Source of the DNA: DATLWN01 sp964492895 | GTDB lineage: Bacteria > Pseudomonadota > Zetaproteobacteria > Mariprofundales > Mariprofundaceae | Direction of reading: 5' to 3' | Length of the DNA: 64,000 nt | Assembly: GCA_964492895.1 (NCBI GenBank) | Contig: CAZBLR010000007.1 | Coordinates: 23,437-87,436 of the forward strand | Part shown: piece after piece, positions 17,212 to 25,577 of the stretch | How the letters are laid out: every line of letters starts with the position of its first letter | Position numbering within the stretch: the stretch's first letter is position 1 | The notes under the pieces: generated by a model | What the model was told of the DNA's origin: nothing | Databases searched by the model: none | The model's input: only the letters and a program-made list of their open reading frames with translations | Translations under genes and position numbers: made by a program

Positions 17212-17709
17212 TCAATCGTCCGCATCCTCCAGGCCCAGCCGGCGGTGCCAGTCCGCGATCGACTCCTGGGGATACGCGTCGAACAGCTTATCCCTCGGAC
17301 CAGCCAGTACCGGCACCCACCCGGCCTTCGAGCCCAGCATCAGGTGCGTGCGTTCCGGCGCCTGGGGCAGCGCACTGTCGATGGCCGAGGCGAATGGGTG
17401 CACCAGTTCCGGCCATCGCGGATTCCATAGCCACAGGGCACTGCCGCAGTAACGGCAGAAATGACGCTTTGCCGGGCTGGTCGAAACCCCACCCGTTTCG
17501 GGGTCCGTGATCCTGACCTGGTAGATGCTGACATGCTCCTCACCCTCGACACGCATGCTGGTGAAATCACCACCGAGATTGATGGCATAGCCCCCGCCGC
17601 CGGCCGTTTTGCGGCAGATCGAGCAATAACAGAGATTGAAGGGATAGGGATGGGCCGAATGCAGCGTGAAGCGCACCCGGCCGCAATGGCATGATCCTTC
17701 CAGGCGCAC
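17212..17709 (-). CDS. GFA-domain zinc protein
   Basis: A 165-residue protein of the GFA/CENP-V family, with the three cysteine pairs SCHCGRVRF, CYCSICRK and HFCRYCGSALW that bind zinc. Some members are described as glutathione-dependent formaldehyde-activating proteins, but the function of most is unknown. The start is taken as GTG 17709, one base after the egtD stop with GGGAGG upstream; the open frame continuing to 17775 is a shadow of egtD. Coupling to egtD suggests co-expression with ergothioneine synthesis. Confidence 0.82.
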   Translation of the reverse strand: MRLEGSCHCGRVRFTLHSAHPYPFNLCYCSICRKTAGGGGYAINLGGDFTSMRVEGEEHVSIYQVRITDPETGGVSTSPAKRHFCRYCGSALWLWNPRWPELVHPFASAIDSALPQAPERTHLMLGSKAGWVPVLAGPRDKLFDAYPQESIADWHRRLGLEDADD

Positions 17710-17710
17710 A

Positions 17711-18703
17711 TCAGCCTCCCGCACCGGCCCGCAGAAGGTGCACCGAAAACCATTGGCGGGGATCGGTCCAGACATCGACCGCTACGAAACCAGCCTGTGC
17801 AGCCAGGCGGCGGAACCCGTCCGGGGTGTATTTCCACGAATTCTCGGTATGGATGCTCTGCCCGGCCCGAAGGGTGAATTGGCGATCGCCGAGGCGCACC
17901 ACCGTGTCGCGCAGGCAATCGAGATGCATCTCCACTCGCCCCAGGTCCTCGTTGTAGAAGGCGCGGTGTGCGAAATCGACCAAGGTAAAATCGCAGTTCA
18001 GGCGCGTGTTCAGGTGGTACAGGGCATTCAGGTTGAACGCGGCCGTCAGCCCGGCACCGTCGTTGTAGGCGGCGTTGAGCACGGCGGGATCCTTCTGCAG
18101 ATCGACCCCGATCAGCGCGTGCCCCCCCTCCCCGACCATGGTCCGGAACCGTCCAAGCAGCTCCACGGCCTCGTCCGGATCAAAATTGCCGATGGTCGAG
18201 CCGGGAAAGAACAGCATGCGCCCCTGTTCCGGGATCCCGCCCGGAAGGTGGTCGCAACGGGTGAAATCGGCACAGATCGCATGGATGTTCAGCGATGGGT
18301 AGCGCCGCCCCAATCCGAGGCAGGCCTCCAGCAGAAAATCGGCCGAGAACTCGATGGGCACGTAATGCGAGATACCGCCATCCCCGAAGAAACGTTCGGC
18401 CTTGGCACAATTGCCGCTTCCCGGCTCCAGTAGCAGCGTGCAATCGGTCGCCGCCAGCATCTCGGTCAGGTGGTCGGTAAAGATCCGTGCTTCGGTACGG
18501 GTCGGGTAGTATTCGGGCGTGCGCGTGATGCATTCGAACAGCTCGGACCCCCGCTGGTCGTAGAAGAAGCGCGGCGAGATCGAGGGCTGTCCGGCCGAAA
18601 GCCCATCGGCGAGCTCGGCGAGCTCATCAACCGGCGAGGATGGCAGGTGGTGCACGGTCAGCCTGTCTTCCTGCCGGGCGAGGCATACGGACGGCATGCT
18701 CAT
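17711..18703 (-). CDS. egtD: L-histidine N-alpha-methyltransferase EgtD
   Basis: EgtD trimethylates histidine to hercynine with SAM, the first step of ergothioneine synthesis. The 330-residue protein has SPRFFYDQRGSELFE and TPEYYPTRTE in the histidine-binding part, LLLEPGSGNCAKAERFF as SAM-binding loop and FPGSTIGNF further on. The start overlaps the egtB stop by 4 bp. No egtA, egtC or egtE is in the window. Confidence 0.95.
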   Translation of the reverse strand: MSMPSVCLARQEDRLTVHHLPSSPVDELAELADGLSAGQPSISPRFFYDQRGSELFECITRTPEYYPTRTEARIFTDHLTEMLAATDCTLLLEPGSGNCAKAERFFGDGGISHYVPIEFSADFLLEACLGLGRRYPSLNIHAICADFTRCDHLPGGIPEQGRMLFFPGSTIGNFDPDEAVELLGRFRTMVGEGGHALIGVDLQKDPAVLNAAYNDGAGLTAAFNLNALYHLNTRLNCDFTLVDFAHRAFYNEDLGRVEMHLDCLRDTVVRLGDRQFTLRAGQSIHTENSWKYTPDGFRRLAAQAGFVAVDVWTDPRQWFSVHLLRAGAGG

Positions 18704-20001
18704 CGCCAGTCCCGCCCGGCGTCGTCACGGGCCAGACGCAGGCCGCTGAACTGCCAGCGGTCGGGCGCATAGAAGAAATTGCGGTAGCTGGCCCGCACAT
18801 GCCCCGGTGGCGTGGCGCAGGATCCGCCGCGAAGCACCTGCTGATTGCACATGAACTTGCCATTGTATTCGCCGATCGCGCCGGATGCCGGACGATAGCC
18901 TGGATAGGCGACATAGGGAGAGGCGGTCCACTCCCAGACCCCGCCGTACATTCCCCAGATACCGTCCTGCTCGCAGCCCGGACCCGGGTGCAGACAATCC
19001 TCCGGATGGCAAAACTGTCCCTCGTCTGCGGATCGGGAAGCCGCCGCATGCTCCCACTCCTGCTCCGTGGGCAGGCGGCCCCCGGCCCAGCGGGCGAAGG
19101 CATCGGCCTCATAGTAACTCAGGTGGGCCGCCGGCCGATCGGCAGCCAGCGGCTGCAGACCATGCAATGTGAACTCGTACCAGCCCCCGTCGATGCGTCG
19201 CCAGTACATCGGATGCGTCCAGCACTCCTTCTGCACAGAGGCCCAGCCGTCGGAAAGCCATAGCAACGGATTGCCATAGCCGCCATCCTCGATGAAGGCC
19301 AGGTATTCGCCGTTGGTCACCGGCCGGTTGGCCAGGGCGTACGGTTCCAGCCAGTAGCGGTGTCGCGGATGCTCGTTGTCGAAACTGAAGGGCTCTTCCC
19401 CTGATGCACCGATATCGACGAGCCCGCCTTCGAATCCGACGAAGCGCAGCGGTTGCGCCGATACAACGGTCGGCAGCTCCGCGTCGCGATACGCCGGATA
19501 CAGGGGATTGCATGCCAGGTTGTATTTCAGGTCGGTCAACATCAGCTCCTGATGCTGCATTTCATGGTGCAACCCGGTGACGGTGCGCCGCAACAGTGCT
19601 TCGGGCAGGCCGCCCCCGTCCAGCATCGACTGCATGGCTCCATCCACATGCCGGCGGTAGGCGTACACCGTATCCAGCGTCGGCCGGGAAAGCAGATGGC
19701 GATTCGGGCGGGGAAACGGTCGGCCGACGCCATTGTAATAGGAATTGAACAGCATCTCGAAGGCCGGATCGAAAGGCCGGTAACGCGCATCGAATTCCTT
19801 CAGGACGAAGGTCTCGAAGAACCAGGATACATGGGCCAGATGCCATTTCAGCGGACTGGTCTCAGGCATGGCCTGCAGGCCGAAATCATCCGCCGGCAGA
19901 TGTTCGCACAGCTGCTCCGAGCGCACCCGTACCTGCGCGAAGTACTGGGCGATCCCGCGTGCTGCCCCCGTTGCACGCTCCCCGTGGGAAAGTGGCTGCA
20001 T
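18700..20001 (-). CDS. egtB: Ergothioneine sulfoxide synthase EgtB
   Basis: EgtB is a non-haem iron enzyme that joins hercynine with a thiol donor (gamma-Glu-Cys or Cys) and oxygen. The protein is 433 residues from ATG 20001: an N-terminal DinB-like domain with HLAHVSWFFE and HHEMQHQEL (HxxxH, about residues 146-150) providing iron ligands, and a C-terminal FGE-sulfatase domain with GGSCATPPGHVRASYRNFF. GTG 20073 is an alternative start. egtB-egtD form a two-gene unit; which thiol donor is used cannot be read from sequence here. Confidence 0.93.
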   Translation of the reverse strand: MQPLSHGERATGAARGIAQYFAQVRVRSEQLCEHLPADDFGLQAMPETSPLKWHLAHVSWFFETFVLKEFDARYRPFDPAFEMLFNSYYNGVGRPFPRPNRHLLSRPTLDTVYAYRRHVDGAMQSMLDGGGLPEALLRRTVTGLHHEMQHQELMLTDLKYNLACNPLYPAYRDAELPTVVSAQPLRFVGFEGGLVDIGASGEEPFSFDNEHPRHRYWLEPYALANRPVTNGEYLAFIEDGGYGNPLLWLSDGWASVQKECWTHPMYWRRIDGGWYEFTLHGLQPLAADRPAAHLSYYEADAFARWAGGRLPTEQEWEHAAASRSADEGQFCHPEDCLHPGPGCEQDGIWGMYGGVWEWTASPYVAYPGYRPASGAIGEYNGKFMCNQQVLRGGSCATPPGHVRASYRNFFYAPDRWQFSGLRLARDDAGRDWR

Positions 20002-20202
20002 GCGTCCACTCAAGCCTTTGCGGGTACCGGGGTCAAGTGATCTTTCTGCCCCATGCCCTTCTGCTGGCGGCACCCGTTTGCGCTACCATGCTCACCATCC
20101 CCATGAGTCATGAATTAAACTATTACATGAGTTAATACTTATAATTATTTGAAATAATACATATTATCACCATTGGCAAAATGTGCGTCCTGGCCGTCCC
20201 GG
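20002..20202. promoter_or_regulatory. AT-rich intergenic region upstream of egtB
   Basis: About 200 bp without a gene. The stretch 20102-20165 is strikingly AT-rich in a GC-rich window and has several TATAAT-like hexamers on both strands, so it probably holds the egtB promoter. I could not settle on one -35/-10 pair. A GCCG-TCC-CGGC mini-stem near 20190 has no T run, so I do not call a terminator. Confidence 0.35.
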
Positions 20203-21042
20203 CTATTTCACGCTGTATCCGCGGGCATCGAGGCACGCCTCGATGGCACGGCGGTAATCTCCCCGCTTCGTGATGAGCTGCGTGTCCGAGAGGTTCCCTG
20301 CCGGCTGGCTCGGATCGAAGCCGCTCTGGTCCACAGCCCAGCGATGGCATTCATAGCGATCCTTCGCCTGCTGGTCCGCACTCTGCCCTTTTTTCGGATA
20401 AACATAGAACTGGTCCGGGCCCTGCTGAGGCTGGGGGACCGCATCGGACGACGCGGCAGGCGGCTGGGTGATCACATATCCCTGCTGGACCGGTTGCCAC
20501 ACGTAATACACGCCATTCGCATAATAGTAGGGAATGCCCCCTATCCATACCGTCGTGTAATAAGGCGGCAAAACCGGAACCACGATGCCGAACGGAGGTG
20601 TGACGACGATAAACCCCAGACCTGAACTGCGATACCAGATACCGTGCCTGTAGAAATAACGGTCTCCATGATGGCGGAACATCATATAGCCACGCGGTAG
20701 CTCCCGCTGGACATAACCGCGCGGCGGATAGTAACGATCGTGATGATAGCGCTGGTCCAGAATGAATCCGTGTGGATGGCTGCGACCGTCATCGCGACGA
20801 ACGCCCCGGTCGCGGCCGTCCCGCCGCTCAATGACTCGACTGCGGCCATCATCGCGGCGAACGCCCCGGTCGCGGCCATCTCTCCGTTCAACCCCCCGGT
20901 CACCGCGATCATGTCTTTGGGCAACCATGCCGTCGTTTCTGTCGCCATGCCTGTGTCCGTCTTCGGCCCATACGGAGGTCACCGATACCGACATCAGCAT
21001 CACCAACATCGAACCGAGCATCACTGAATGCAACAACTTCAT
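20203..21042 (-). CDS. DUF6515-like envelope protein with Arg/Asp repeats
   Basis: A 279-residue exported protein from ATG 21042 (GGGGGT six bases upstream; ATG 21069 overlapping the preceding stop is the alternative). It has a signal peptide ending VWA, a very charged Arg/Asp/Gly/His region (about residues 25-95) with two copies of a 20-residue unit, a Tyr-rich middle resembling DUF6515 proteins (GIPYYYANGVYY), and a C-terminal part with YPKKGQS, DRYECHRWA and YRRAIEACL. This last part is shared with the neighbouring lipoprotein gene. Function unknown; envelope location is inferred. Confidence 0.8.
   Translation of the reverse strand: MKLLHSVMLGSMLVMLMSVSVTSVWAEDGHRHGDRNDGMVAQRHDRGDRGVERRDGRDRGVRRDDGRSRVIERRDGRDRGVRRDDGRSHPHGFILDQRYHHDRYYPPRGYVQRELPRGYMMFRHHGDRYFYRHGIWYRSSGLGFIVVTPPFGIVVPVLPPYYTTVWIGGIPYYYANGVYYVWQPVQQGYVITQPPAASSDAVPQPQQGPDQFYVYPKKGQSADQQAKDRYECHRWAVDQSGFDPSQPAGNLSDTQLITKRGDYRRAIEACLDARGYSVK
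20781..20890. repeat. Two 60-bp tandem repeats inside the DUF6515-like gene
   Basis: ACGCCCCGGTCGCGGCC begins at 20801 and again at 20861. The similarity extends from 20781-20830 and 20841-20890, giving a period of 60 bp or 20 codons. The repeats encode the RRDGRDRGVRRDDGRS unit. The in-frame period means copy-number change would keep the reading frame. Confidence 0.85.
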
Positions 21043-21065
21043 GATACAACCCCCATTGGCCTTGT

Positions 21066-21659
21066 TCATTCGCGGACCGCATACCCGCGGCCCTCGAGGC
21101 AGGCCGCCATGGCACGGCGGTATTCCTGAGCCTGCCGTTCGATCCGGGCTATCTTGTCGGCATCCGCGCGGTCATAGCTTTCCTGTAACTGTTGGGCCTG
21201 CTGCTGCCGGGCCGAATCGGATGCAGCCCCGATCGCGGCACCGGTGATGGCGCCGAGAACGGCCCCTCCGGCCTGATCGTCGTCCTCGGAAATGGCAGCC
21301 CCGATCGCGGCACCGGCCAGTGCCCCGATCGCGGTGTCATGCCCTGGCGCCGGCACCGGCGTGACCTTGACCCGCTGATGGGGCGCCAGGTCGGGCTGGC
21401 TCGGGTCGAAACCGGTCTGCTTCATGGCCCACAGATAGCATTCATACCGATCGCGGTCCTGCTGCTCAGGGCTCTGCCCGGCCTTGGGATAGAAGTAGAC
21501 CTGCGTCGACGGCATCGGTGCCGGCTGCGGCGGGGGCGACTCGACGACCCGAGCCGGCTCCGTGGCACATGCGCCGAGCGCCAGACTCGCCGCCAGCGCC
21601 AACAAGCGCATGGCCGGCATCCTGTGTGAACGGAACGGGAGTTTGCGCCTTATCGACAT
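21066..21659 (-). CDS. Glycine-zipper lipoprotein
   Basis: A 197-residue protein with an N-terminal lipobox (SLALGACATE; Cys about residue 31), then YPKAGQS, DRYECYLWA and TGFDPSQP, then a glycine-zipper membrane segment (AIGALAGAAIGAAISEDDDQ and GAVLGAITGAAIGAAS, about residues 110-150), and a C-terminal YRRAMAACLEGRGY. AAGGAG lies 9 bases before ATG 21659. Likely an outer-membrane lipoprotein; function unknown. The same flanking motifs occur in the downstream gene, without the zipper. Confidence 0.85.
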   Translation of the reverse strand: MSIRRKLPFRSHRMPAMRLLALAASLALGACATEPARVVESPPPQPAPMPSTQVYFYPKAGQSPEQQDRDRYECYLWAMKQTGFDPSQPDLAPHQRVKVTPVPAPGHDTAIGALAGAAIGAAISEDDDQAGGAVLGAITGAAIGAASDSARQQQAQQLQESYDRADADKIARIERQAQEYRRAMAACLEGRGYAVRE

Positions 21660-21793
21660 GGTTGGGGTCTCCTTACACCGATCTCTCAGTCACCATCACC
21701 AACGAATCCGCATGTCCTCGATCCAGCATAGCAGTCCGTTCGTAAATGCAGGGCAACGTGCGTAAAGGAGTGTAAAACTAAGGGCTGAAGCCC

Positions 21794-22261
21794 TCAGCCG
21801 GCACGTTTTCGGAACTCGTTCATGATGTCCTCGACCTGATTCATGGCCTGCAGATGGCGCTGACGCAGCGCCAGGTGCGAATCGCGCACACGCGTGTGAT
21901 GGCTCCGGTGCCGGGCATGCGTATCGGTCACCTTGGGAAGCGATTCGGCACCGGGCTCTGCTCCCTGGCTTTTCGCCAGGTCTTTCCTGTGTGCATGCAA
22001 GGTCTTCTCATGAGACTCCAGCAGTCTCTGATGGGACTCGACGGCCTCCTGATGCTGGACGAGGCGTCGCCGCTCATAGGGCAAGGCCTTGTCCAGCTCA
22101 TAGATCAGCAGCATCAGTTGCCTCAGCTCCTTGTCCCATGCAGCGATATCGTGCAGCCATTGCTGATGTTCCTGCTTCCATTGCAGCCATTCCTGCATGA
22201 ACACGTCGATGCTTCCGTGCGGCTCGAATCGGTGATGCATGATCTTCGCCCTCGCTTCCAT
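21794..22261 (-). CDS. Coiled-coil protein, unknown function
   Basis: A 155-residue, His/Gln/Glu-rich soluble protein (from ATG 22261; 22240 is an alternative) with no signal peptide. Its first half is rich in Trp (WLQWKQEHQQWLHDIAAW) and is followed by a long predicted coiled coil (about residues 60-110) and a His/Arg-rich stretch. The gene overlaps neither neighbour if the 22261 start is right, and lies 17 bp after the CFA-like gene. I do not recognise the family. Confidence 0.65.
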   Translation of the reverse strand: MEARAKIMHHRFEPHGSIDVFMQEWLQWKQEHQQWLHDIAAWDKELRQLMLLIYELDKALPYERRRLVQHQEAVESHQRLLESHEKTLHAHRKDLAKSQGAEPGAESLPKVTDTHARHRSHHTRVRDSHLALRQRHLQAMNQVEDIMNEFRKRAG

Positions 22262-22277
22262 AGCATAGACCTGATGC

Positions 22278-23522
22278 TCACGGCGCGTACATATAGTCAC
22301 GGGTCAGGGGCATGGCCTGTGCCCCCCGGTCATGGGTCACCAGGATCTGGTGCACCGAGATCCAGTTTTGCAGAAACCCGTAGGCGCAGCCGGCCAGATA
22401 CACGCGCCAGATGCGGTAGGTTTTTTCGTCGACGAGCTTCCTGATGTTATCCCGGGCTTCATCGAAGCGGGCGGCCCAGAGCTTGAGCGTCATCGCGTAA
22501 TGACGGCGCAGACTCTCGACATCCACCGCCTCCAGCCCGGCCGCCGCCATCTCCTTCAGCACCAGGCTGAGATGGGGCAGTTCGCCGTTCGGAAACACAT
22601 AGCGGTCGATGAAGTCCCCGCCTCCCCACGGGGTTTCGGCGGAATCCGGGTCCGTGGAGGTAATGCCATGAATCAACGCCACCCCGTCCGGTTCCAGCAG
22701 ACTGTCGACCTTGTCGAAATAGGTGCGCAGCTTATTCAGCCCGACATGCTCGAACATGCCGACGCTGGCAATGCGATCGAAACGGCCGCCAACGTCACGG
22801 TAGTCCTCGATGCGCACCTCGCATCGATCCTGCAGCCCACGCTCGTGAATCAGCGCGTTGGCCAACTCACACTGGTTCTGCGACAGGGTGACCCCAACCG
22901 CCCTGGCGCCGAATTTCTCTGCAGCCCGCATCACCAGTGCGCCCCATCCGCAGCCGATGTCGAGCAGGCGATCGCCCGGCCTCAGGCGCAGCTTGCGCAG
23001 GATGTGATCCATCTTCTGCTCCTGGGCTGTATCGAGGCTATCATCCACCGTCCTGAAATATCCGCAGGAATAGACCATGTTGCGGTCCAGCCACAAGGCA
23101 TAGAAATCGTTGGAAACATCGTAATGGTAGGTGATGGCTTCGGCGTCCTGTTTGCGGCTGTGCCGGGCCGGCTTCAGGCTGCTTCGCGACAGCCGGTCGG
23201 CATGCGCATGGGATGACAGCCTCGCCGCCACATCGATGACATCCATCACCGGCCCATCCACGTCCAGCTTGCCTTCGACATAGGCATACCCCAGCCGGTC
23301 CAGGCTGGGGCTGAGCAAGTGGCGCAGGCCGGTCAGCGACGGCGTGGAAATGGTCACGCGCGGGCTCTTTCCAAGATCGATTTCCGAACCGTTCCAGAGG
23401 CGGAGCCTGACCGGCACATTCTTGGCCTGCATGGAAGCGGCAAATTCATGGAGCTTCTTTTCCCAGAACACCGTCGACCTCCTCATCGGGATGCATCGGT
23501 GATGACCGGAATAGCGGAACAT
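22278..23522 (-). CDS. Cyclopropane-fatty-acyl-phospholipid synthase family protein
   Basis: A SAM-dependent methyltransferase of the CFA synthase family, 414 residues. An N-terminal lipid-interaction domain (about 10-110) precedes the Rossmann domain with LLDIGCGWGALVMRAAEKFG, ITYHYDVSNDFYALWLD and SVGMFEHVG, as in CFA synthase. The C-terminus has YRIWRVYLAGCAYGF. It probably methylenates unsaturated phospholipid acyl chains. The start is uncertain (ATG 23522 or 23486). Confidence 0.88.
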   Translation of the reverse strand: MFRYSGHHRCIPMRRSTVFWEKKLHEFAASMQAKNVPVRLRLWNGSEIDLGKSPRVTISTPSLTGLRHLLSPSLDRLGYAYVEGKLDVDGPVMDVIDVAARLSSHAHADRLSRSSLKPARHSRKQDAEAITYHYDVSNDFYALWLDRNMVYSCGYFRTVDDSLDTAQEQKMDHILRKLRLRPGDRLLDIGCGWGALVMRAAEKFGARAVGVTLSQNQCELANALIHERGLQDRCEVRIEDYRDVGGRFDRIASVGMFEHVGLNKLRTYFDKVDSLLEPDGVALIHGITSTDPDSAETPWGGGDFIDRYVFPNGELPHLSLVLKEMAAAGLEAVDVESLRRHYAMTLKLWAARFDEARDNIRKLVDEKTYRIWRVYLAGCAYGFLQNWISVHQILVTHDRGAQAMPLTRDYMYAP

Positions 23523-23737
23523 AGCCACCGGTCACAGGATAGCCATTATAGACGTTTATCGCGGCTGCAAACGCAAGCTGAGCCGGAATAATTCCCCCGC
23601 CACGGCTCAAGCATTCCTCTGCCACGGCGCAAGCCATGGTTGAATGCTCTGATGATCTGCGCGACCATGGTTGCCCCTTTCGCGATGATGACTGCTACCC
23701 AACTCATAAGGCCCAGGAGGTGGCTTCCGACACTCCC

Positions 23738-24955
23738 ATGATGCTGAACAACCACACCCTCATCGTTTCACTGGTGCTGATATCGGCCCTGATGGCCATC
23801 GGCCTGTTCGCGGTATCACCTCGACTAGAGCGTGAGGGATTGCGCCTTTGGGGAGCCGCCATGGCCCTTGTCTCGATCGGCTGGGCATGCATCGGCGGGC
23901 GCGGGGCCATTCCGAACGCGGTCTCGATCATTGCCGCGAACACGCTGTTTTCCGCATCGGTGTCGCTGGAACTCGCGGCGGTCTACACATACCGTGGGCT
24001 CAATTGGCCCCGTGGGCAATGCATCCTTCCCGTCCTGGCAACGCTGCTGGCCTTTTCGATCATTCCAACGAACGACCTGCGCGGCCACCTGTTCACAAGC
24101 AGCATCATCTTCGGATCGCAATTCCTGATGCTTTCCGCCGTCCTGTACGGCGACCGCACTTCACGAAGCGGCTACGCCTGGCGGTTACTGTTCATCTCCA
24201 CGACGATCATGCTGCCCATCATGGTTCTGCGTGGACTCGCAGCGCATTTCGGCCACATCGAGTTTGCCGGCGTGCGCTCCCCGTTCATGCCCAATCCGAT
24301 CCAGCTCGCCGCCTACATCTCCGTCATGGGCACGATCACGCTGGGATCGCTCGGCTTCATCCTGATGACCAAGGAGCGTGCCGACCGGGAAATCCAGCAT
24401 CTGGCGCTCACCGATCCCCTGACGCGAACCCTGAATCGCCGCGCATTCATGGACCAGGCAGCCCAGGAACTGTCCTTTTCCCGGCGCCATGAACTCCCAC
24501 TGGCCCTGATCATGCTCGACGTGGATCATTTCAAGCGCATCAACGACCGTTATGGCCATCTTGTCGGCGACGATGTCCTGATCGAACTCACGCGGCTCCT
24601 GACGTCGCGCCTACGCAAACAGGATGTTTTCGGCCGCTATGGCGGCGAAGAATTCTGCATCCTGCTGCCCGGTACCGATGGCGCCGGGGCGTTGGCGGCG
24701 GCCGAGTCGCTTCGCATGGCGGTCGAATCCGCCGTCTTCGCCGCTGCATGTGGCGGCGTTTCGGTGACGATCAGCCTGGGGGCATCCACGTTCGGGGATG
24801 CCGATATGGATCCTGAGTCATCGCTTACTCGCCTGTTCGGGGATGCCGATGCCGCGCTTTACCAGGCAAAGCGCGGCGGCAGAAACCGCACAAGCGTGAG
24901 CCAGCCGGCCAGCCCCTCCCCCATGACCGCCATCGAAGAGCCAAGCGAAGCCTAA
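23738..24955 (+). CDS. Membrane-bound GGDEF diguanylate cyclase
   Basis: A 405-residue protein with about six N-terminal membrane helices (residues 5-205) as a sensor part of unknown ligand, then a GGDEF domain (about 230-390) with LTDPLTRTLNRRAF, DVDHFKRINDRYGH and the active-site loop RYGGEEF. RKQD five residues before GGEEF is a good RxxD inhibitory site, so product feedback by c-di-GMP is likely. The start is uncertain: ATG 23738 or 23741, or a GTG within the upstream AGGAGGTGG. Confidence 0.92.
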   Translation: MMLNNHTLIVSLVLISALMAIGLFAVSPRLEREGLRLWGAAMALVSIGWACIGGRGAIPNAVSIIAANTLFSASVSLELAAVYTYRGLNWPRGQCILPVLATLLAFSIIPTNDLRGHLFTSSIIFGSQFLMLSAVLYGDRTSRSGYAWRLLFISTTIMLPIMVLRGLAAHFGHIEFAGVRSPFMPNPIQLAAYISVMGTITLGSLGFILMTKERADREIQHLALTDPLTRTLNRRAFMDQAAQELSFSRRHELPLALIMLDVDHFKRINDRYGHLVGDDVLIELTRLLTSRLRKQDVFGRYGGEEFCILLPGTDGAGALAAAESLRMAVESAVFAAACGGVSVTISLGASTFGDADMDPESSLTRLFGDADAALYQAKRGGRNRTSVSQPASPSPMTAIEEPSEA

Positions 24956-25105
24956 GCCGAGCGATCGACCTCGATCGGCAAACGGGGACGCTGCCCGGGC
25001 GATCGCATCGCCTTCCCGTAGCCCGAAACATTGTGCGAGCAAGGCCTGGATATCGGCCGGCATTTGTGGATCATACAGATGAGGGAATGGAGGGAAGGAG
25101 TATTC

Positions 25106-25225
25106 ATGCAACCGTTTATCAAGGTCATCCTGATCATCCTGGCGGTCCTGCTCGTGGTATGGGGTACGGAATGGCTGCTGACCGAGCATGTGATCCATAA
25201 ATTCTCGAACAAATACGGTAGCTGA
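25106..25225 (+). CDS. Small single-pass membrane peptide, 39 aa
   Basis: ATG 25106 has AAGGAG eight bases upstream. The peptide is a short N-terminus, one strongly hydrophobic helix (IKVILIILAVLLVVWGTEWL) and a basic/polar tail HVIHKFSNKYGS, giving a single-pass inner-membrane peptide. Function unknown. It follows the diguanylate cyclase gene by 150 bp. Confidence 0.65.
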   Translation: MQPFIKVILIILAVLLVVWGTEWLLTEHVIHKFSNKYGS

Positions 25226-25419
25226 GGCTTCTGACCAGCACCAAGCCCAGGAAGCGGCAACAACGAGCGACAGCATACGGGCCGGCAGACACCACCCGAC
25301 ACGGATATCCGGGCATCAGCACCTGCCAGATCCGGCGTGACCCCCATTACATCCGTTCTTCCCACGTCATCTATGATGATCTCGTCGGTCGGGGCCAGGC
25401 CTCGGCCAAGGAGGTTGTC

Positions 25420-25527
25420 ATGAACAACAACAATGGCATGAAAGAACTCGTCATCGCGATCATTGCCGCCATCATCGCGTTCTTCAGCGTTTCGTCCTTC
25501 TACGGCTTTGTCGCATCGATCGATTGA
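25420..25527 (+). CDS. Small hydrophobic peptide, 35 aa
   Basis: Too short for most gene finders. A very good AAGGAGG ends 5 bases before ATG 25420. The peptide begins MNNNNGMKELVIAIIAAIIA and ends SFYGFVASID, one membrane helix. A TATGAT at 25372-25377 could be its -10 box. A strong hairpin follows 14 bp after the stop. The rest of the 194-bp gap before it holds nothing I can name. Confidence 0.55.
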   Translation: MNNNNGMKELVIAIIAAIIAFFSVSSFYGFVASID

Positions 25528-25541
25528 GCCCCATGCAATCT

Positions 25542-25575
25542 GACGGGAGTCGTCCGGATTCGGGCGGCTCCCGTC
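25542..25575. terminator. Strong 15-bp hairpin between convergent transcripts
   Basis: GACGGGAG (25542-25549) pairs with CTCCCGTC (25568-25575), and the stem continues inward through CGTCCG/CGGGCG with two G-T wobbles to a GATT loop at 25557-25560. On the plus strand GTTTAC follows; on the minus strand the T run is poor. It lies between the stop of the 35-aa peptide (25527) and the stop of atpG (25578), so it can serve both. Confidence 0.65.
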
Positions 25576-25577
25576 GT

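Noticed and set aside
17711..17775. Longer N-terminus of the GFA protein from ATG 17775
   Set aside because: The extension overlaps egtD, has no ribosome site and is not conserved-looking, while GTG 17709 has GGGAGG upstream.
20178..20202. Terminator after the DUF6515-like gene
   Set aside because: The mini-stem GCCG-TCC-CGGC is too short and lacks a T run.
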